Shown: positions 1 to 12,247 of the stretch, in pieces
Layout: each line of letters opens with the position of its first letter
Position numbering within the stretch: the stretch's first letter is position 1
Notes under the pieces: generated by a model
What the model was told of the DNA's origin: nothing
Database searches by the model: none
What the model saw: the letters and a program-made list of their open reading frames with translations, nothing else
Program-made: the position numbers and the translations under genes
Assembly (NCBI GenBank): GCA_017506865.1
Contig: JAFCMP010000018.1
Location: 124,001-188,000 of the forward strand
Direction of reading: 5' to 3'
DNA: 64,000 bases
Source: Tribonema minus
Taxonomy: Eukaryota > Sar > Xanthophyceae > Tribonematales > Tribonemataceae

Positions 1-280
1 AAGGGGTATGTCATTATGTATGTTGAAATTAAATTGAAGTATGTGCGCAGCACAATTGAACATCCACGGGTTTGATTTGACAAGCTGAGAAACAACCGTA
101 TCGATTTCAATCATTTGCGTTATTTGAAGTTCATGCGAGGTACAACTTCAAGAATTATGATACTTCAGCCTGAGCAAAGAAGGGGGGATGACGGTGCTGG
201 TCATGACTTGAGTTTTGTTTATTCAGCTAATTTGAATACATCATCACACTTTTTGCAGAGTATGCGGACACGCTTTTCAC

Positions 281-2136
281 CTGAAAGGGAGCTTCCGTCC
301 TGGTCAGTCTCTTCGACGCTCAGCGCCGGCTCCCCCGCCTGCGCCACCTCCATGTTGCCCATCACGGCAATGCCCTCCGGGGCCTCACTGAGTCCACTCT
401 CTGAGGTGATCATTGCTGCGCATCAGAGCCCAAAGCAGATTCTTCAATTTGATGACGCCTGGCCAGTAAACACATCAATGAATCTGATTCTACACAGATC
501 GATCGGAACACAACTGCAAAAACCAAATCATCTGATTCAGAGCCCAAAGCAAATCCATTAATGACGCCTGGCTAGTACACACAGGTACATAGATCGACCA
601 AAACACAACTGCAAATAAGTGCCATGCAACTGGCGATAGCATCAGACTTGTTTCATTACATAATGCAACAATGAATACGTAGAAGGACTGACGACCATGC
701 TCACGGTGAGAGCTGGCCAAAAGTGATCAGAGCTGTCGACTGGGCATCGCGCTGAAACACGATCTGTTTTTTTGCCAAGCGAGGCAGACTTGAGGAATGC
801 CTTGTGTGGTGCAGAGCACAGGCACATCCAAATACCAAGCTGATGGCTGTAATTTGGTCTTACTTTGGTAGCATCGCTCCACCAATGCAATGATGCCAGC
901 CTCACGTTGCCGGCTGCATGGACGCATGAGCGTCAAGTCCACCTTGTCCCCTGCACAAATACCGCGATGCAATCACCAGCACGCACTGAGTAATTGCATT
1001 AAAATGTTTTTGTGCCCCTACGTCAAGTCCGATTATTCCGCAATGGTGCGTGAATACTTCAAGCTGCATGTGCAATTTCTGTGCTGGTGCCTGAGTAAAT
1101 AAAATCACAAGCCAATCTGCACCATGGCAGCCAGCAAATAAATACCAGTGAAAGTAAACTTGCCTTGGTATGTCTCCATCCATGATGAGAAATCGGACAG
1201 CGGAAATCGGCCCACCAGTTCCTCATTTGGAGGCAAGCTCGCTGGCAGATTTGCAGTGGCAGCAGCCTGCATATACACATGCATACAGAGCACACAATGT
1301 CATGCAGTCAATGTGACGCAAACATTCAGTGTGAACAATGCCAAGGGGCACTTGTTCAATGCACTAGCTCGTAGTCGATATGCTATTAACAAACGAATGA
1401 CGCACCTGTTGCTGCTGCTCTGACGTGGAACTGGCGCCACTGCCGCTGCCGCCCTCAACACCCACGCCGCTGGCCAGGACATGCAAGTTCTTGTTGAAGA
1501 TACTGATGCCAGCGGCTGATGGGTCACTGACATCCGAAAATGTCACTGTGCTCTTAGGGCCAGTAATTTTCCGCACACTTCCTCGGCGACCCATATGCTG
1601 ACCATTCACGACAATCACCGCTTGGTTAAGTGCTGATGGCTCAATCTGGTCATCTTGAAGATTTATTGGCACCACACGCAGCTGCGCACATTGCACCGCT
1701 CGCTGACGTTGCTGCTCTCCTGGCCAAGTCACATCAGCTGACCCGTTGTCTACCATCTGCAACAGAGGAACATGCAGCCAAGAGTGAAAATCGAAGCTCT
1801 CAATTCAGTCAGCTTCTGCGTGCATGCAATTACACCGCTCCCAACCCCGCAACACAGTTGTACAAGCAGTACTTGGCTCACCGTTGTAACAGTGCCGATC
1901 CTCTGTGGCTTATTGTGATACACCACAGGTTTGCCGACAGCTATCGTAGGCGTGTTTATAGCCGTGCCCCCCACCCGAGGCGGCGTGTTTGGCTGATGGA
2001 AGTTAGGACCACTAGGAGGGGCAGGCGGATGCAGGGCCAGATCTGTGCCGCGTGAACTCGCATCAGGCGCCCTTGGACACGAATCTGTAGCTGTCAGCAA
2101 TAACAGGACGCCCGCAGCCGCACTCTTGTCGTCCAT
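281..2136 (-). CDS. KOW-motif protein, 3' part of gene, runs off left edge
   Basis: Minus-strand exons: 2136-1882, 1681-1406 and, less surely, 398-281, where a good donor ends the visible part. Exon 1 closes with a donor at ACAACG|GTGAGC and exon 2 opens after GTGCGCAG, both in phase 0, so the reading continues ...RIGTVTT-LRVVPINLQ... across the junction. Exon 2 holds a clear KOW-type segment (AVIVVNGQHMGRRGSVRKI followed by a beta-rich stretch), the RNA- and protein-binding SH3-like fold of Spt5, GPKOW and ribosomal L26/L24 proteins. The preceding GKPVVYHNKPQRIGTV may be a second degenerate KOW or SH3-like strand set. Exon 2 ends in Gly/Ser and a Gln run. The ATG at 2136 is the first in-frame Met, but an upstream exon is possible because the residues before the conserved part are low in information. 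Spt5-like is a guess from the KOW character; no NGN domain is visible. The third exon is acidic and has a weak acceptor. Confidence 0.5.
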
Positions 2137-2399
2137 GACCCAACAAATTCAAAAGTGGATCCAAAGAAGATGCTGGTCCACGTCAGCAGGAGCTGTTTCT
2201 ACAGCGCAGCGAGGACACGTAAATGTTCGCAAGCACTTACTTTGTCAGTACACCGGCTTATGCGGTACGTCTCATCCACGCTCAACCGCACCAGTCGCAC
2301 ATGAGTAGGAATGACAATCGAGCGCGCAAGCACCCTGGGGGTTTCGGTCGGGGGTCGGGGGTAGGGGGCGTAAAGCTGGGCGACCGGTATGTGTTATGG

Positions 2400-4608
2400 T
2401 GCCTTTGGGAGCCTCGGCGCGTTGAAACGACGTACATGCGTGCAGTTGCCGAAGCTGAGCGCCTTGGCCTTGGCGGGATGTTGTATAGGGCAGGAACGAG
2501 CATGCTCATCCAGGTGAGGTCCATGTCGCCCGATACAAGAACTCCGCTCAGTGGAAAGATAGACTCGGGTTCATCTGAAGCCTCTGCCCCGACTTTGCTG
2601 GGGGCGATTGCTCACCCTCTCTGCGTACGCCCAGAGCGACTTTGAGCATGCATGCATCGATTACATTGATACTTGTGAGATGCTGCGACAGGCGTGAAAT
2701 GCTGCGACAGGCAGACCGAGGTACTGGACGTGACGCGTGTGCGTGATCCAGGAAAAGTAGTGCATGAAGCAGACTCTGACATGTCTGCTTACCCAGGCCT
2801 AAATATCTGTGCTTGGTGCTCTCATCTTCACTGTTTTTCAAAAGAAGAATTGCCCCAGCAATGCCGGTCACAGTGATATGTGTGTCTACCCGATGCTCGC
2901 CAATTTACTGCAGATCTACCGCGGTAAACTTCACTCTGCAGTGGCTCGGCATGGAGGTACACTGTTGGTCATACGCTGGCTGGAACTTGCTGCCTCGGCG
3001 CTCGCCCGACGAGGACGAGCACTTCATCAAACATTTGCAGCGGCACTCTGCATCATGATGCCACAATCAAACTTTGATAAGGCAAGTGTCTTGAAATCAG
3101 GCATCCACTTCATATGTTGATCACGCATGTATGCCTGTTGAGTATTTGCTCGTATTATACGCAAGCCATGAGCAGCAGCATGTGGTGGGGCAGCTTCAGC
3201 TCAGATTGGCAGCAAACTTGACTTTGCGTGTGTGTCGACAAGCCATGAACAGTAGGGTTGCCCAGGAAATGAGTGCTGTCGGGCATCTGTATTTAGATGA
3301 GCACCGCAGCCACCATTAGTGTCTAGCGCGTGAGCTACTTTACCCGCCAACGAGAAAGGGTTTCAAAATGCCTTGCAGGCTTAACCAGCTCGGCATTTTG
3401 AAATGCCTTAGAGGCCTTGGGATTCGTTTCGGCAGCACTCTAAGGGTCGCCATGACGCTAAAGGCAGCCTGATTTGCGGGTTTCTTGCGCAGTGGCATCC
3501 TCGAACAGTCTTAGGTGATGCCGTAGTGTACTGTTCATGGTTTCTTGCGATCGCTGACAGTACAGCCTGCTGCGGTCACTTGCATGTGCATTGTCTTGTC
3601 TCTCACTGTGCGTCGATAAGCCATAGGCAGTAGGGTTGCCCAGGAAATGAGTGCTGTTGGGCATCTGGATTTTGATGAGCACGCGCAGCCACCAACCGTG
3701 TCTAGTGCGTGAGCTACTTCATCCGCCTGCAAGCAAGGGTTTCGAAACGCCATGCAGGCTTAACCAACAAGGCGTTTTGAAACGCCTCGAGGGCTTTGGA
3801 CTCGTTTCGGCAGCACTCTAGAGGTCGCACGACGCTAAAGGCAGCCTGATTTACAGGCGTCTTGCACAGTGGCATCCTTGAACAGTCTTAGGTGATACCG
3901 TAGTGTACTGCCATGTGCTTCCCGCCAGCATTGTGTGCATGATCAGCACTTGTGCTTGCCTGTCTGTCTGGGGCTGCTTCAATACATGCTGCTGCTTTAT
4001 GAGCTGCTCCTTCATGTTTGGCTTGTGCACCCATCATCGTTTGTATGTATGTCAAGTCACGTTCAAATGCTAATATGATACCACATTCTAGTTTGCTAAT
4101 GGTGCAGCTACTGTGGTCTCTGTACAGCAGCTGTTCGCCAATGATGTCATGCCATCAGAACATGAGGGATTATGTTGTTGATCACAACGTGTAATACATA
4201 CTTTGTAGATTATAGCTGTCGATATTAGTACTGCTGTATGCACACAGGGCGTGCATTAACCACGTCTGATGGCCTCCTTGTCTGTTGTCCCCTCCCGCTT
4301 TGAGGCGCTTGCAATGGGATCGGTCTGCTGCGCTTGATGGGAGTGGATTGGAGCGCTGTAAGCCTCCGCCAGAGCGTCTACCTCTCATGGTAAGCTACTC
4401 TCTGTTGCACCACAGGCATCTCTCTGTGGCGCAGATAGGCATGAGTCCTGTCACAACAGCGCGTGCTTGCTCTGTGCTGACTATCTGAAACCAGGAGATT
4501 GAGCGCAGAATACATTCATGCGTGCAGCATGTAGGCCACTGCCGCCGCTGCCGCCTCGCCATTAGACCATGTGAATGTCTTTGCATGCTGAATGGGACCG
4601 CGGCCGCC

Positions 4609-4654
<46 letters not shown>

Positions 4655-5115
4655 ACCTGGCAGATGCCACGAGTGCAGCCCATGGCAGGCGCCAAGTCCT
4701 CTGTGTGCAAGTCGACATAGACATGGACCCCGATGAGCTGGTGCGCACAGCGGCAGCGGCGGCAGCGCGCCAGCGAGTGCTGCTGCCGTCGTCACGGCGG
4801 CACATGGAGGCAGCACTGCTCATCCACTGGTGGCGGCGGCGTGCGGAGCGCTGCCACTGTTGCCGCTCCATGGGGATGCATTCGCCACGTATGACTTCAA
4901 CGTGCGCATCGCTGCCGAGCCCACGGCGGCGGTGGCGACGGCGACGGCGGCTGTAGCGGCGGCAGCGGCGGCGGCAGCAGCGGCGGCAGCGGCGGCGGCA
5001 ACGACGACGGTGGATACATCACCAGCGACGGCAGCAAGCACGGCAGCGCCGTTGACACAGTTGTTCGGAGCGTTGAGCGCTTAGCGTGCTGCTGACTGCA
5101 ACGCGCGCAGCGCTG
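2400..5115 (+). repeat. Left arm of a large imperfect inverted repeat
   Basis: This stretch aligns, as reverse complement, with 8085-11180. Checkpoints: 2500-2640 pairs with 10920-11090; 2950-3110 with 10470-10600; 3130-3230 with 10340-10440; 3910-4030 with 9540-9660 (long, nearly identical); 4233-4300 with 9285-9350; 4850-5110 with 8100-8400. By eye, identity ranges from about 70% to over 90%. The arm contains two direct copies of a unit of roughly 370 bases (3233-3600 and 3604-3920), a (GCT)n tract at 4610-4650, and at 4850-5060 an inverted copy of the kinase C-tail exon that lies at 12248-12639. No independent gene is convincing here; the ORFs are Ala/Arg-rich translations of GC repeats. 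The arms probably arose by duplication and inversion of DNA downstream of the kinase. Confidence 0.75.
3233..3920 (+). repeat. Two direct copies of a ~370-base unit containing a hairpin
   Basis: Copy 1 is about 3233-3600 and copy 2 about 3604-3920. Both start near a Ser/Arg-free stretch reading 'GTAGGGTTGCCCAGGAAATG', share the block 'CGTTTCGGCAGCACTCTA', and end in 'TAGTGTACTG'. Each holds a 12-base inverted repeat, TTTCAAAATGCC/GGCATTTTGAAA at 3361-3372 and 3392-3403, and TTTCGAAACGCC/GGCGTTTTGAAA at 3740-3751 and 3771-3782. Two further copies lie inverted in the right arm at about 9650-10030 and 10040-10340. No ORF in the unit resembles a known protein, so this may be a non-coding repeat family or a degraded mobile element. 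Confidence 0.7.
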
Positions 5116-8084
5116 CGCTTCTGCAGGACCGGGCTCAACCGACAGGCCGCCCGTATCGAGCCCCCCGTAGCAGTGCTCTGTGCCATCTTGCACACACCTC
5201 ACGACAAAGAGCTGATGAGGACATCTTCAAAGGCGTAGTCCGGGCAGCAGTCAGGGGGGCCGGATGCTCAGCTGCTGGTGCTCCGGAGACAGCGATGCGG
5301 CGGCGGCGGCGGCAGCAATGCAGCTGCTGCGCCGCGGGCAGTCGCTGCAGCAGCGGCCGTGCGCCCTTGTCACGTGGATGCAGGCGATGACGGCAGCAGC
5401 AGCAAATGGAGGCAGCAGAGTCGCAGTATCGGCACATGCTGTCATCGCACAGCTCGGTACGGTACATCCCTGCGTGCGCAGTGGGGGGGCGTGATTGCAA
5501 GGGCAGCAGTGCGCTATGGCATCCCTACAGTGTATACAGCCATATTCCCCACTGCTGACGCAACACGCATGTGACTTGCCTTGTGGTGCCTGCCTTGCTC
5601 TTGGCTGCACCCACGCTTGTTGGTGCATGCGTGATGGTATATGTGCTTGCCGAACAATAAAATGACATCAGTGCAAGTATCACTACGCAATGTACACATT
5701 CGTCGCAGCCATCTTCCTGCTCAAATCGCTGAGGTGTGGTTGCGCTCTCAGGCTGCTATGCATGAGGTCAAGCACAGAACGCGTTTTGAAGTGATACTAG
5801 CATGACAACCAAGTGCGCGGTTGTTGCCAGCATGACACGACAGCGCACATATGCGCAAGATAACGCATACTTTGCCCCTGCTGAACTGAGATGTCTCGTC
5901 TCATTGTTGAAGTGCCCGGCATTACTGCAAGCCACAGCGTTCATGATGTCTTCTACGTTCGCCTCGGTACGGAGGATCACAAAGGTTGCAGTGAATGACT
6001 AGCTTCAGCTTACATGTAGGTGCTTTCTCAGACGCTTTCACTTCCAAAGCACTGCGACCTTCTCAAGCGCAGGCGTCTGGTGCCTGTTGTGCGTCGCCAT
6101 CACCTCTGACAGAAAGGTGCAAGCAACTTGCCCACGCCCTGGATTTGCTACAGTTGCATTCACTGTCGACATTACAGCACTGTGTCAGGAGTAGTTGAAG
6201 GCTGCCACATGAAGGTCTAAATGGCACGAGCACCATGGAGGGGTCACAATGTAACAGCGCACAGCGCTGTGGTACCACAGAGAGCACACCTCCTTGTGCA
6301 CATGAACACAAGACCGCAAACTGCAAACATATTGAACCTACTAGGCCACGAGCACGCTGCAGCACAAGAAATGAAGCAGACGGCTGCGTGCACGTTGGAA
6401 GACATATGCCAGCACCAGAACACATCTGGGTTGTTTGGGTTATGCTGCTGCACATTGCAAAGCACAAGCCGAAGAGCACAGCAGGGCAAGACTCATGACA
6501 CAGTGCGCAGGCGAAGCTGAAATAGTAGTATCTCGGAGCTATATTGAAAGTGGGCGATGCAAGATGGGATTCTCTGCCCCCCTGGGGCAGGCACGGCCTC
6601 GTACTGACTGCCATGAAGCACGACACACCTATCGTCTATTAACTACGGAGCCCCGGGAGCAAAATGACTCGTTAGCGATACGTCGCGTACTGTACATGGC
6701 AGCAATAGCGGGCACGAAAATTACCTAGGACAAACGGCGGCCTGCGCTGTGTGAGCGCTAATCACAACGCCGCCCACAGGGCGCAGGACCTACAAATCAC
6801 GAGCTGCTTCTAACCTACGCTGAATTTTGAGTGAGAGGGGGCTCACTGTTTTGACGACTGACGCGCACTCTATACAGGCCGTCTCTTGCTGGACATTAGG
6901 GCGCTGGAGCTGCGGGCTGACGCCGAGGAGGGCTTGGCTCGCAGCGGAGCTAACCTTGCGGGCAAGTGAGTCTTGAGGGCCATGCTGTCTACGGGCGGCG
7001 CAACTGCAGAAGCGCCGGCAGGGACGCCAATGATGGAGGTGGACGCGGCTAGAGCGCAGGCGGGGACGACGAGGAGCAGGCAGAGCTTCATGTCTTGAGG
7101 TCTCCGGAAACCTTGAGCAGCAGCCGAGTTGTGTGTTGCTTCAAGCAATGCCGTCGTGAAGTTGTGGAGGAAGTCCAGGCAGCGAGAACAGGGCTCTAGA
7201 TGCAGATGTCGGAGGTGCGCGGCCACCGTATAGAGCGATAGTGTGCCTGCTTGCTGGCTCTCTGTCCTGCTCTATCCGTGTGACTGGGCTTGGGACGGAA
7301 AAACACGCAAAAAACACGCATGCGCTGCGAAAGGACACAGGATGACGTCAAGTTGTGGTCAGGATTAAGGGTTAGGGTTAGGCTAGGGTTTAACTGCCCC
7401 CAGTTAAGGGGTGCCGACACTCACTCGCCACGCTCGTCAAGCGAGGCCTCACATGAGTCATTCGCGCCAGTTTGCTTGGGAGCAAATCGTCGCCCGAGAT
7501 GTCCTCCATATCGTAGCATGTAAAGGAAAGCTTGCTATGTACCAGCAGTTAATTGTGTGTGCCTTGTCAAAGGGTGACTTGTGGCTCAGTAACACCCCCT
7601 TCCGCGCTACACAACGCAATTCTAGGTTGGTAAGCTCAAGGGCCACAGCAATGCCAGTGACGAATACCCCCCCTTGAGAGGGTCTACTGGCTCGCATTAG
7701 ACATGCAAATACTTGGTGTGATCCTTCTGTTCGAGAAAACACAATGTTGGCATTTGCATGCAAGCTGGCACTTGACTCCATGATGCACATCATGTGCGGC
7801 ACAACAGGTTTCTAGCATGACCACATGATGTAGCGCACACACAGACAGCATCACTTTGGCTCGCAAACCATCCTGTCAAGTATATATGCTCTGATGTTGT
7901 GCCATTCAAAGCCCGATGGCGTAAATCAGCCTAGGAGGAAGTGCCAAAGCAGCCGCAGCATCGCCGCCGCCGCCGCCGCCGCAGCGTACCTTCACAGCCA
8001 TTCTCATCAGCTCTAACTGCGAGGTGTGTGCCATCTGGCGTGGCGCACAGCTAAGACCTGCCAAAAGGGCATGGCCGCGCTGCT
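5116..8084. other. Spacer between the inverted arms, no confident gene
   Basis: This 3-kb segment separates the two arms. I could not pair it with itself. It holds Ala/Cys-coding GCN-rich DNA at 5260-5450 and a short TTAGGG-like stretch near 7366-7390. The only coding candidate is the signal-peptide exon at 6955-7091, listed separately. The rest shows no recognisable protein. Confidence 0.5.
6955..7091 (-). CDS. Possible first exon encoding a signal peptide
   Basis: On the minus strand an ATG at 7091 opens MKLCLLLVVPACALAAS, a textbook signal peptide: basic n-region, Leu/Val core, and small residues for cleavage after ALA. It is followed by a Pro/Ala/Val-rich stretch. A plausible donor, CCCGCAAG|GTTAGC, closes the exon at 6955; without splicing the frame stays open for about 30 more residues. 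I found no downstream exon that I recognise, so the product is unknown. It lies in the spacer between two inverted-repeat arms and could be part of a gene or a remnant. An ORF this short could occur by chance; the hydrophobic core is the main support. Confidence 0.3.
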
Positions 8085-11000
8085 GTCGCCGCGCAGCGCC
8101 GCGCGCGTTGCAGCCGGCAGCGCGCTCAACGCTCCTGACACTGTGCCAGCGGTGCCGCTGTGCTCGCTGCCGCCGCTGGCGCAGTAGCCGCCATTGCCGC
8201 CGCTGCCGCCGCCGCCGCTGCCGCCGCCGCCGCTGCCGCCGCCGCCGCCGCTGCTGCCGCCGCCGCCGCCGCTGTCGCCGCTGCCGCCGCTGCCGCCGCC
8301 ACCGCCGCCGCCGCCATCGCCGCCTCAGGCTTGGCAGCGATGCCCATGTTGAAGTCGTACATGGCGAACGCGTCCTTAACGTGCGCATCTGCGACAGCGC
8401 TCTGCATGCTGACGCCGCCGCCGCCGCCGCCGCCGAAGCGTCGCTGCTGCCAGGTGGTGCTGTGCGGATGGCAGCACTCGCCTGCGCGCTGCTGCCGCCG
8501 CCGACTGTGAGCACCACTTCATGGGGGTCCCACATCCAGCGTGCTTCTATACAAAACGGTGCGTGCTGCATTGCTGACGTCAACGCCTCTGCTGCTGGCT
8601 GCGCTTGTGGGATCTGTGACGGTTGGCAGCAGCAGCACCAGCACCAGCAGCAGCAGCAGCAGCGGTCCCAATCAGCCAGAGATGACATTCGGACGGTCTG
8701 ATGGAACGGCGGCGGCGGCAGCGACAGCGGCACGCACATACGCACAAAAAACGGCAGCACTCCATACAAGCACGCGCCGCCAGTGCAGAATGGCTTTTGG
8801 AGCACACACAAACAGCAATACCCGTGCGCCGCGCAGGCGCCACAGTCCCTGTTGTGGCCATCGCAGGAGGTGCCACCAACGGCACAACACCAATGGGCAC
8901 GTAATTCCGCCAGGGCAACGGCGGCAGCAGCGGCGGCAGCGGCGCTCACCTACATCCACTGGCGGCGCTGAAATGCTCTTCTCAAGCTCTGCTGCATCTT
9001 TTGCTTCTCACCTCTGTGGTTCAGATAGTACAGCACACAGCAAGCTCGCACTATTCTGACAGACCTTATGCCTGGTCGCGCCTCAAACGCCGCACAAAGC
9101 AAGCTCGCGCTGCTCTGACAGGACTCGCACATACTTGCGCCACACACAGTTGCTTGTGATGCACCAGAGAGTAGCGCTTACCAACAGTGGGTGGCGCTCT
9201 GGCGAAAGGCTTACAGTGCTCCAATCCACTCTCCTCACGCAGCGGCAGACCTATCCCATTCCAGCCGCCTCAAAGCAGGAAGGGACAACAGACAAGGAGG
9301 CCATCAGACGTGGTTAATGCATGCCCTGTGTGCATACAGCAGTACCAATGTTGACAGCTATAATGTGCAATGTATGTATGATGAATAACGGAGTCCATCA
9401 TGTTCGATGGCAAGACATCATTGGTGAACAGCTGCTGAACAAAGACCACAGTAGCTGCACTGCCCCTTAGCAAACTAGAATGTGTTATCATATGAGCATT
9501 TGGATGTGGTTGGACATATCTACAAACGACAATGGGTGCACAAGCTGAACATGAAGGAGCAGCTCATGAAGCTGCAGCATGTATTGGAGCAGTCCCAGAC
9601 AGACAGGCAAGCACAAGTACTACTGATGCACACAATGCTGGCAAGAAGCACATGGCAGTACACAACGGTATCACCTAAGACTGTTCGAGGATGCGACTGT
9701 GCAAGAAACCCGCAAATCGGGCTGCCTTGAACGTCATGGCGACCTCTAGAGTGCTGCCGAAACGAGTCCCGAAGGCCAACCAAGGTGCTCCAGAAACCCT
9801 TGCTCGTTAGGCGTGCATGGCGTTTCGAAACCCTTGCTCGACGGCGGGTAAAGTAGCTCACGCGCTAGACACTGTTGGTGGCTGCGCGTGCTCATCTAAA
9901 GCCAGATGCCCGACAGCACTCATTTCTTGGGCAACCCTACTGCCTATGGCTTATCGACGCGCAGTGAGACACAAAACAATGCACATGCAAGTGACCGCAG
10001 CAGTCTGTACTGGCAGCGATCGCAAGAAACCATGAACAGTACACTACGGCATCACCTAGGACTGTTCGAGAATGCCACTGTGCAAGAAGCCCGTGTTCCA
10101 GGCTGCCTTTAACGTCATGGCGACCTCTAGAGTGCTGCCGAAACGAGTCCCAAGGCCTCTAAGGCATTTCAAAATTCCCAGCTGGTTAAGCCTGCAAGGC
10201 ATTCCGAAACCCTTTCTCGTTGGCGGGTAAAGTAGCTCACGCGCAAGACACTGTTGGTGGCTGCGGTGCTCATCTAAATCCAGATGCCCGACAGCACGCA
10301 TTTCCTGGGCAACCCTACTGTTTATGGTTTGTCGACAAAAGCAACACCAAATTTGCTGCCAATCTGAACTGAAAACGGCACAACACTTGCTGCTGCTCAT
10401 GACTTGCTCACAATACCAATGAATACCCAGAGAGGCTACGTATCAACATACTTTGAAGTGGATAGCTAACTTAAGACACTTGCCTCATAGAAGTATGAAG
10501 TTTGGTGGTGGCACCATGCAGAGCGGCGCTGCAACTGTTGGAAGAAGTGCTAGTCCTCGTCGAGGGAGCGCCGAGGTAACAAGTTCCAGCCAGCGTATGA
10601 CGCACAGTAAGCCACCGCGCTGAGCCATTGCGGAGTGATTTGAGGCTGGTCAATCTGCAGCGGATTTGCAAGCATCGCGACAGACACCGGCAGGCATGCT
10701 GTTACTTGTTGTGATGGGTCGATTTCTTTTCAAAGAAGAGCTGTGAAGCTGAGAGCACCCTGTACAGATTTAGCGGTATCGAAACCTGAGCAAGCACACA
10801 TCATCAAATGTCACGTGCACTGCACTTCGTGAGAGCACAAACACGTTACGTCAAGTACCTCAGGGATTCGCTGAAGATGCCTGACGCAGCATGCAGCAAG
10901 TATATCAATGAATTCATCGCACGCATGCTCAAAAACACTGTGGGCGTACGCACAGATCGCGCGCCCTGCCAAATCGGGCAGGTGAGGCTTCAGACGACCC

Positions 11001-11180
11001 CCGAATAATCAACTTGCTCACAGCGAGCAGAGAGTCTTGGACCTGGGACGGACGGTCTCTCACCTGGATAGGCATAGTCGTTCCTGACCCAGAAGCCATT
11101 TTCGCCAAAGGCCAAAAACGCTGTAAGCAGCTGATGCATGTACACGCACTATCACCGCCAGCGCACCGCCAGCGCCAGCC
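8085..11180 (-). repeat. Right arm of the large imperfect inverted repeat
   Basis: Reverse-complement partner of 2400-5115 (alignment checkpoints are given there). It is somewhat longer than the left arm, mainly through extra GCC-rich DNA at 8160-8330 and 8600-9000. At 8126-8560 on the minus strand it carries a degraded copy of the kinase C-tail exon: WMWDPHEVV and DAFAMYDFNMGIAA are recognisable but lie in different frames. The same exon is intact at 12248-12639. Two direct copies of the ~370-base unit lie at about 9650-10030 and 10040-10340. I see no functional gene. Because the kinase-tail copy here has the same orientation as the kinase and lies just downstream of it, this arm probably began as a duplication of the kinase 3' end. 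Confidence 0.7.
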
Positions 11181-12247
11181 CCTAGCGAGCCCTCCTTGAA
11201 AGTAGGAAACTTGCGCGCAAGTCAGTGGGGAGTGGCTGCGAGATGTCAGGGCGGCTGTGTCAACATGCTGGAACTTCACCTCTTTGAAGTTTGAGTAATG
11301 GTTTGAAGTTGCTTGATAGGGTTTACAGCAATGTGGACATGCTACCGCTGCCGCGGCTAAAATGGACGAGTCCGATTTGGATTTGAACGAGGAGGACATG
11401 CTCATGGTGACAATCGTGACAGCTAGTAGCGCCCAAGTCCCTGGTGTGTGTCTAGCTTGCTGAAAGATTCTGGCAGGCCAGTAGAGACAGGCTAGTGGCT
11501 CTCTCTTGCTTGGCCTTGACAATGATGTACTGTAGGACCAACGACATACAGACTGCACTATTGCAATGTACATGACACTGAAATGAGGTGCAAAAATCCA
11601 ACCTGGCAAGTGTATACATGTATTTATTCTGGTGTGTGTCATTTGAAAACCGAAGGTAGGAATCGGGCAGCTAGCAGGAATGGAAATGCCGCACACGCGG
11701 GAAGCACACTGCTGCCCTCGCGCGCACGGAATATGCGCCCCGCAACGCACCCGGAATTGTTCGCTAGGCGGGATTACAGCCATTTCAGGCCCCTAGCTGT
11801 GGTATGTAACTACATGTATAGGAAAAGGAGAAAGCGGCACAATTCATACCCGGGGGAATGCACATTCCAATGGCACTGTGGGGGGGGGGGCAGGGGGAGG
11901 GGGGGGAGGGTAGGAGAATTGCCCATCGCCGGGGCGCAACTATGTCAGTGCTCATAAACCGCCTCCACTGCTGCTGCCACCGTCGCATCGACCATGGCAC
12001 ACAGCCGGCTGATGGGCACCACTGCCATTGTGGCGGGCTGCGCAGGTGCTGCATTGCCTCCGCTGCAGCCTCGTCAGCGGCTGACTCATCGACAGTCTCT
12101 GATCTGCTCTCACCAAGGTGTGCGCCACGAGGCACAGCGCACTGGTCAGAGGGGAATTTGATGCCGCCAGTCGCACGAGTGCTTCCGCCGCCGCCGCGCA
12201 GCGCCGCGCCAGTTGCAGTCGGCAGCGCGCACGACACTCGACGCTCC
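11181..12247. other. Region 3' of the kinase gene, no confident gene
   Basis: Between the right arm and the kinase stop codon. It contains a poly-G run at 11880-11910 and a GC-rich stretch at 11950-12240. Long ORFs on both strands across 11785-12250 are Arg/Ala shadows of GC repeats. It would include the 3' UTR of the kinase; no polyadenylation signal is obvious to me. Confidence 0.4.
11362..11406 (+). CDS. Possible tiny first exon on the plus strand
   Basis: ATG at 11362 opens MDESDLDLNEEDMLM and meets a donor-like ATG|GTGACA at 11406. The acidic composition and balanced codons look like a genuine N-terminus. No following exon was identified, and the minus strand has a longer but unrecognisable ORF (11783-10929) across it. 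This is a hint only. Confidence 0.2.

Noticed and set aside
10929-11783. A 284-residue minus-strand ORF
   Set aside because: It overlaps the outer edge of the right palindrome arm, lacks recognisable motifs, and its downstream half matches DNA in the left arm that is not open in the same way.
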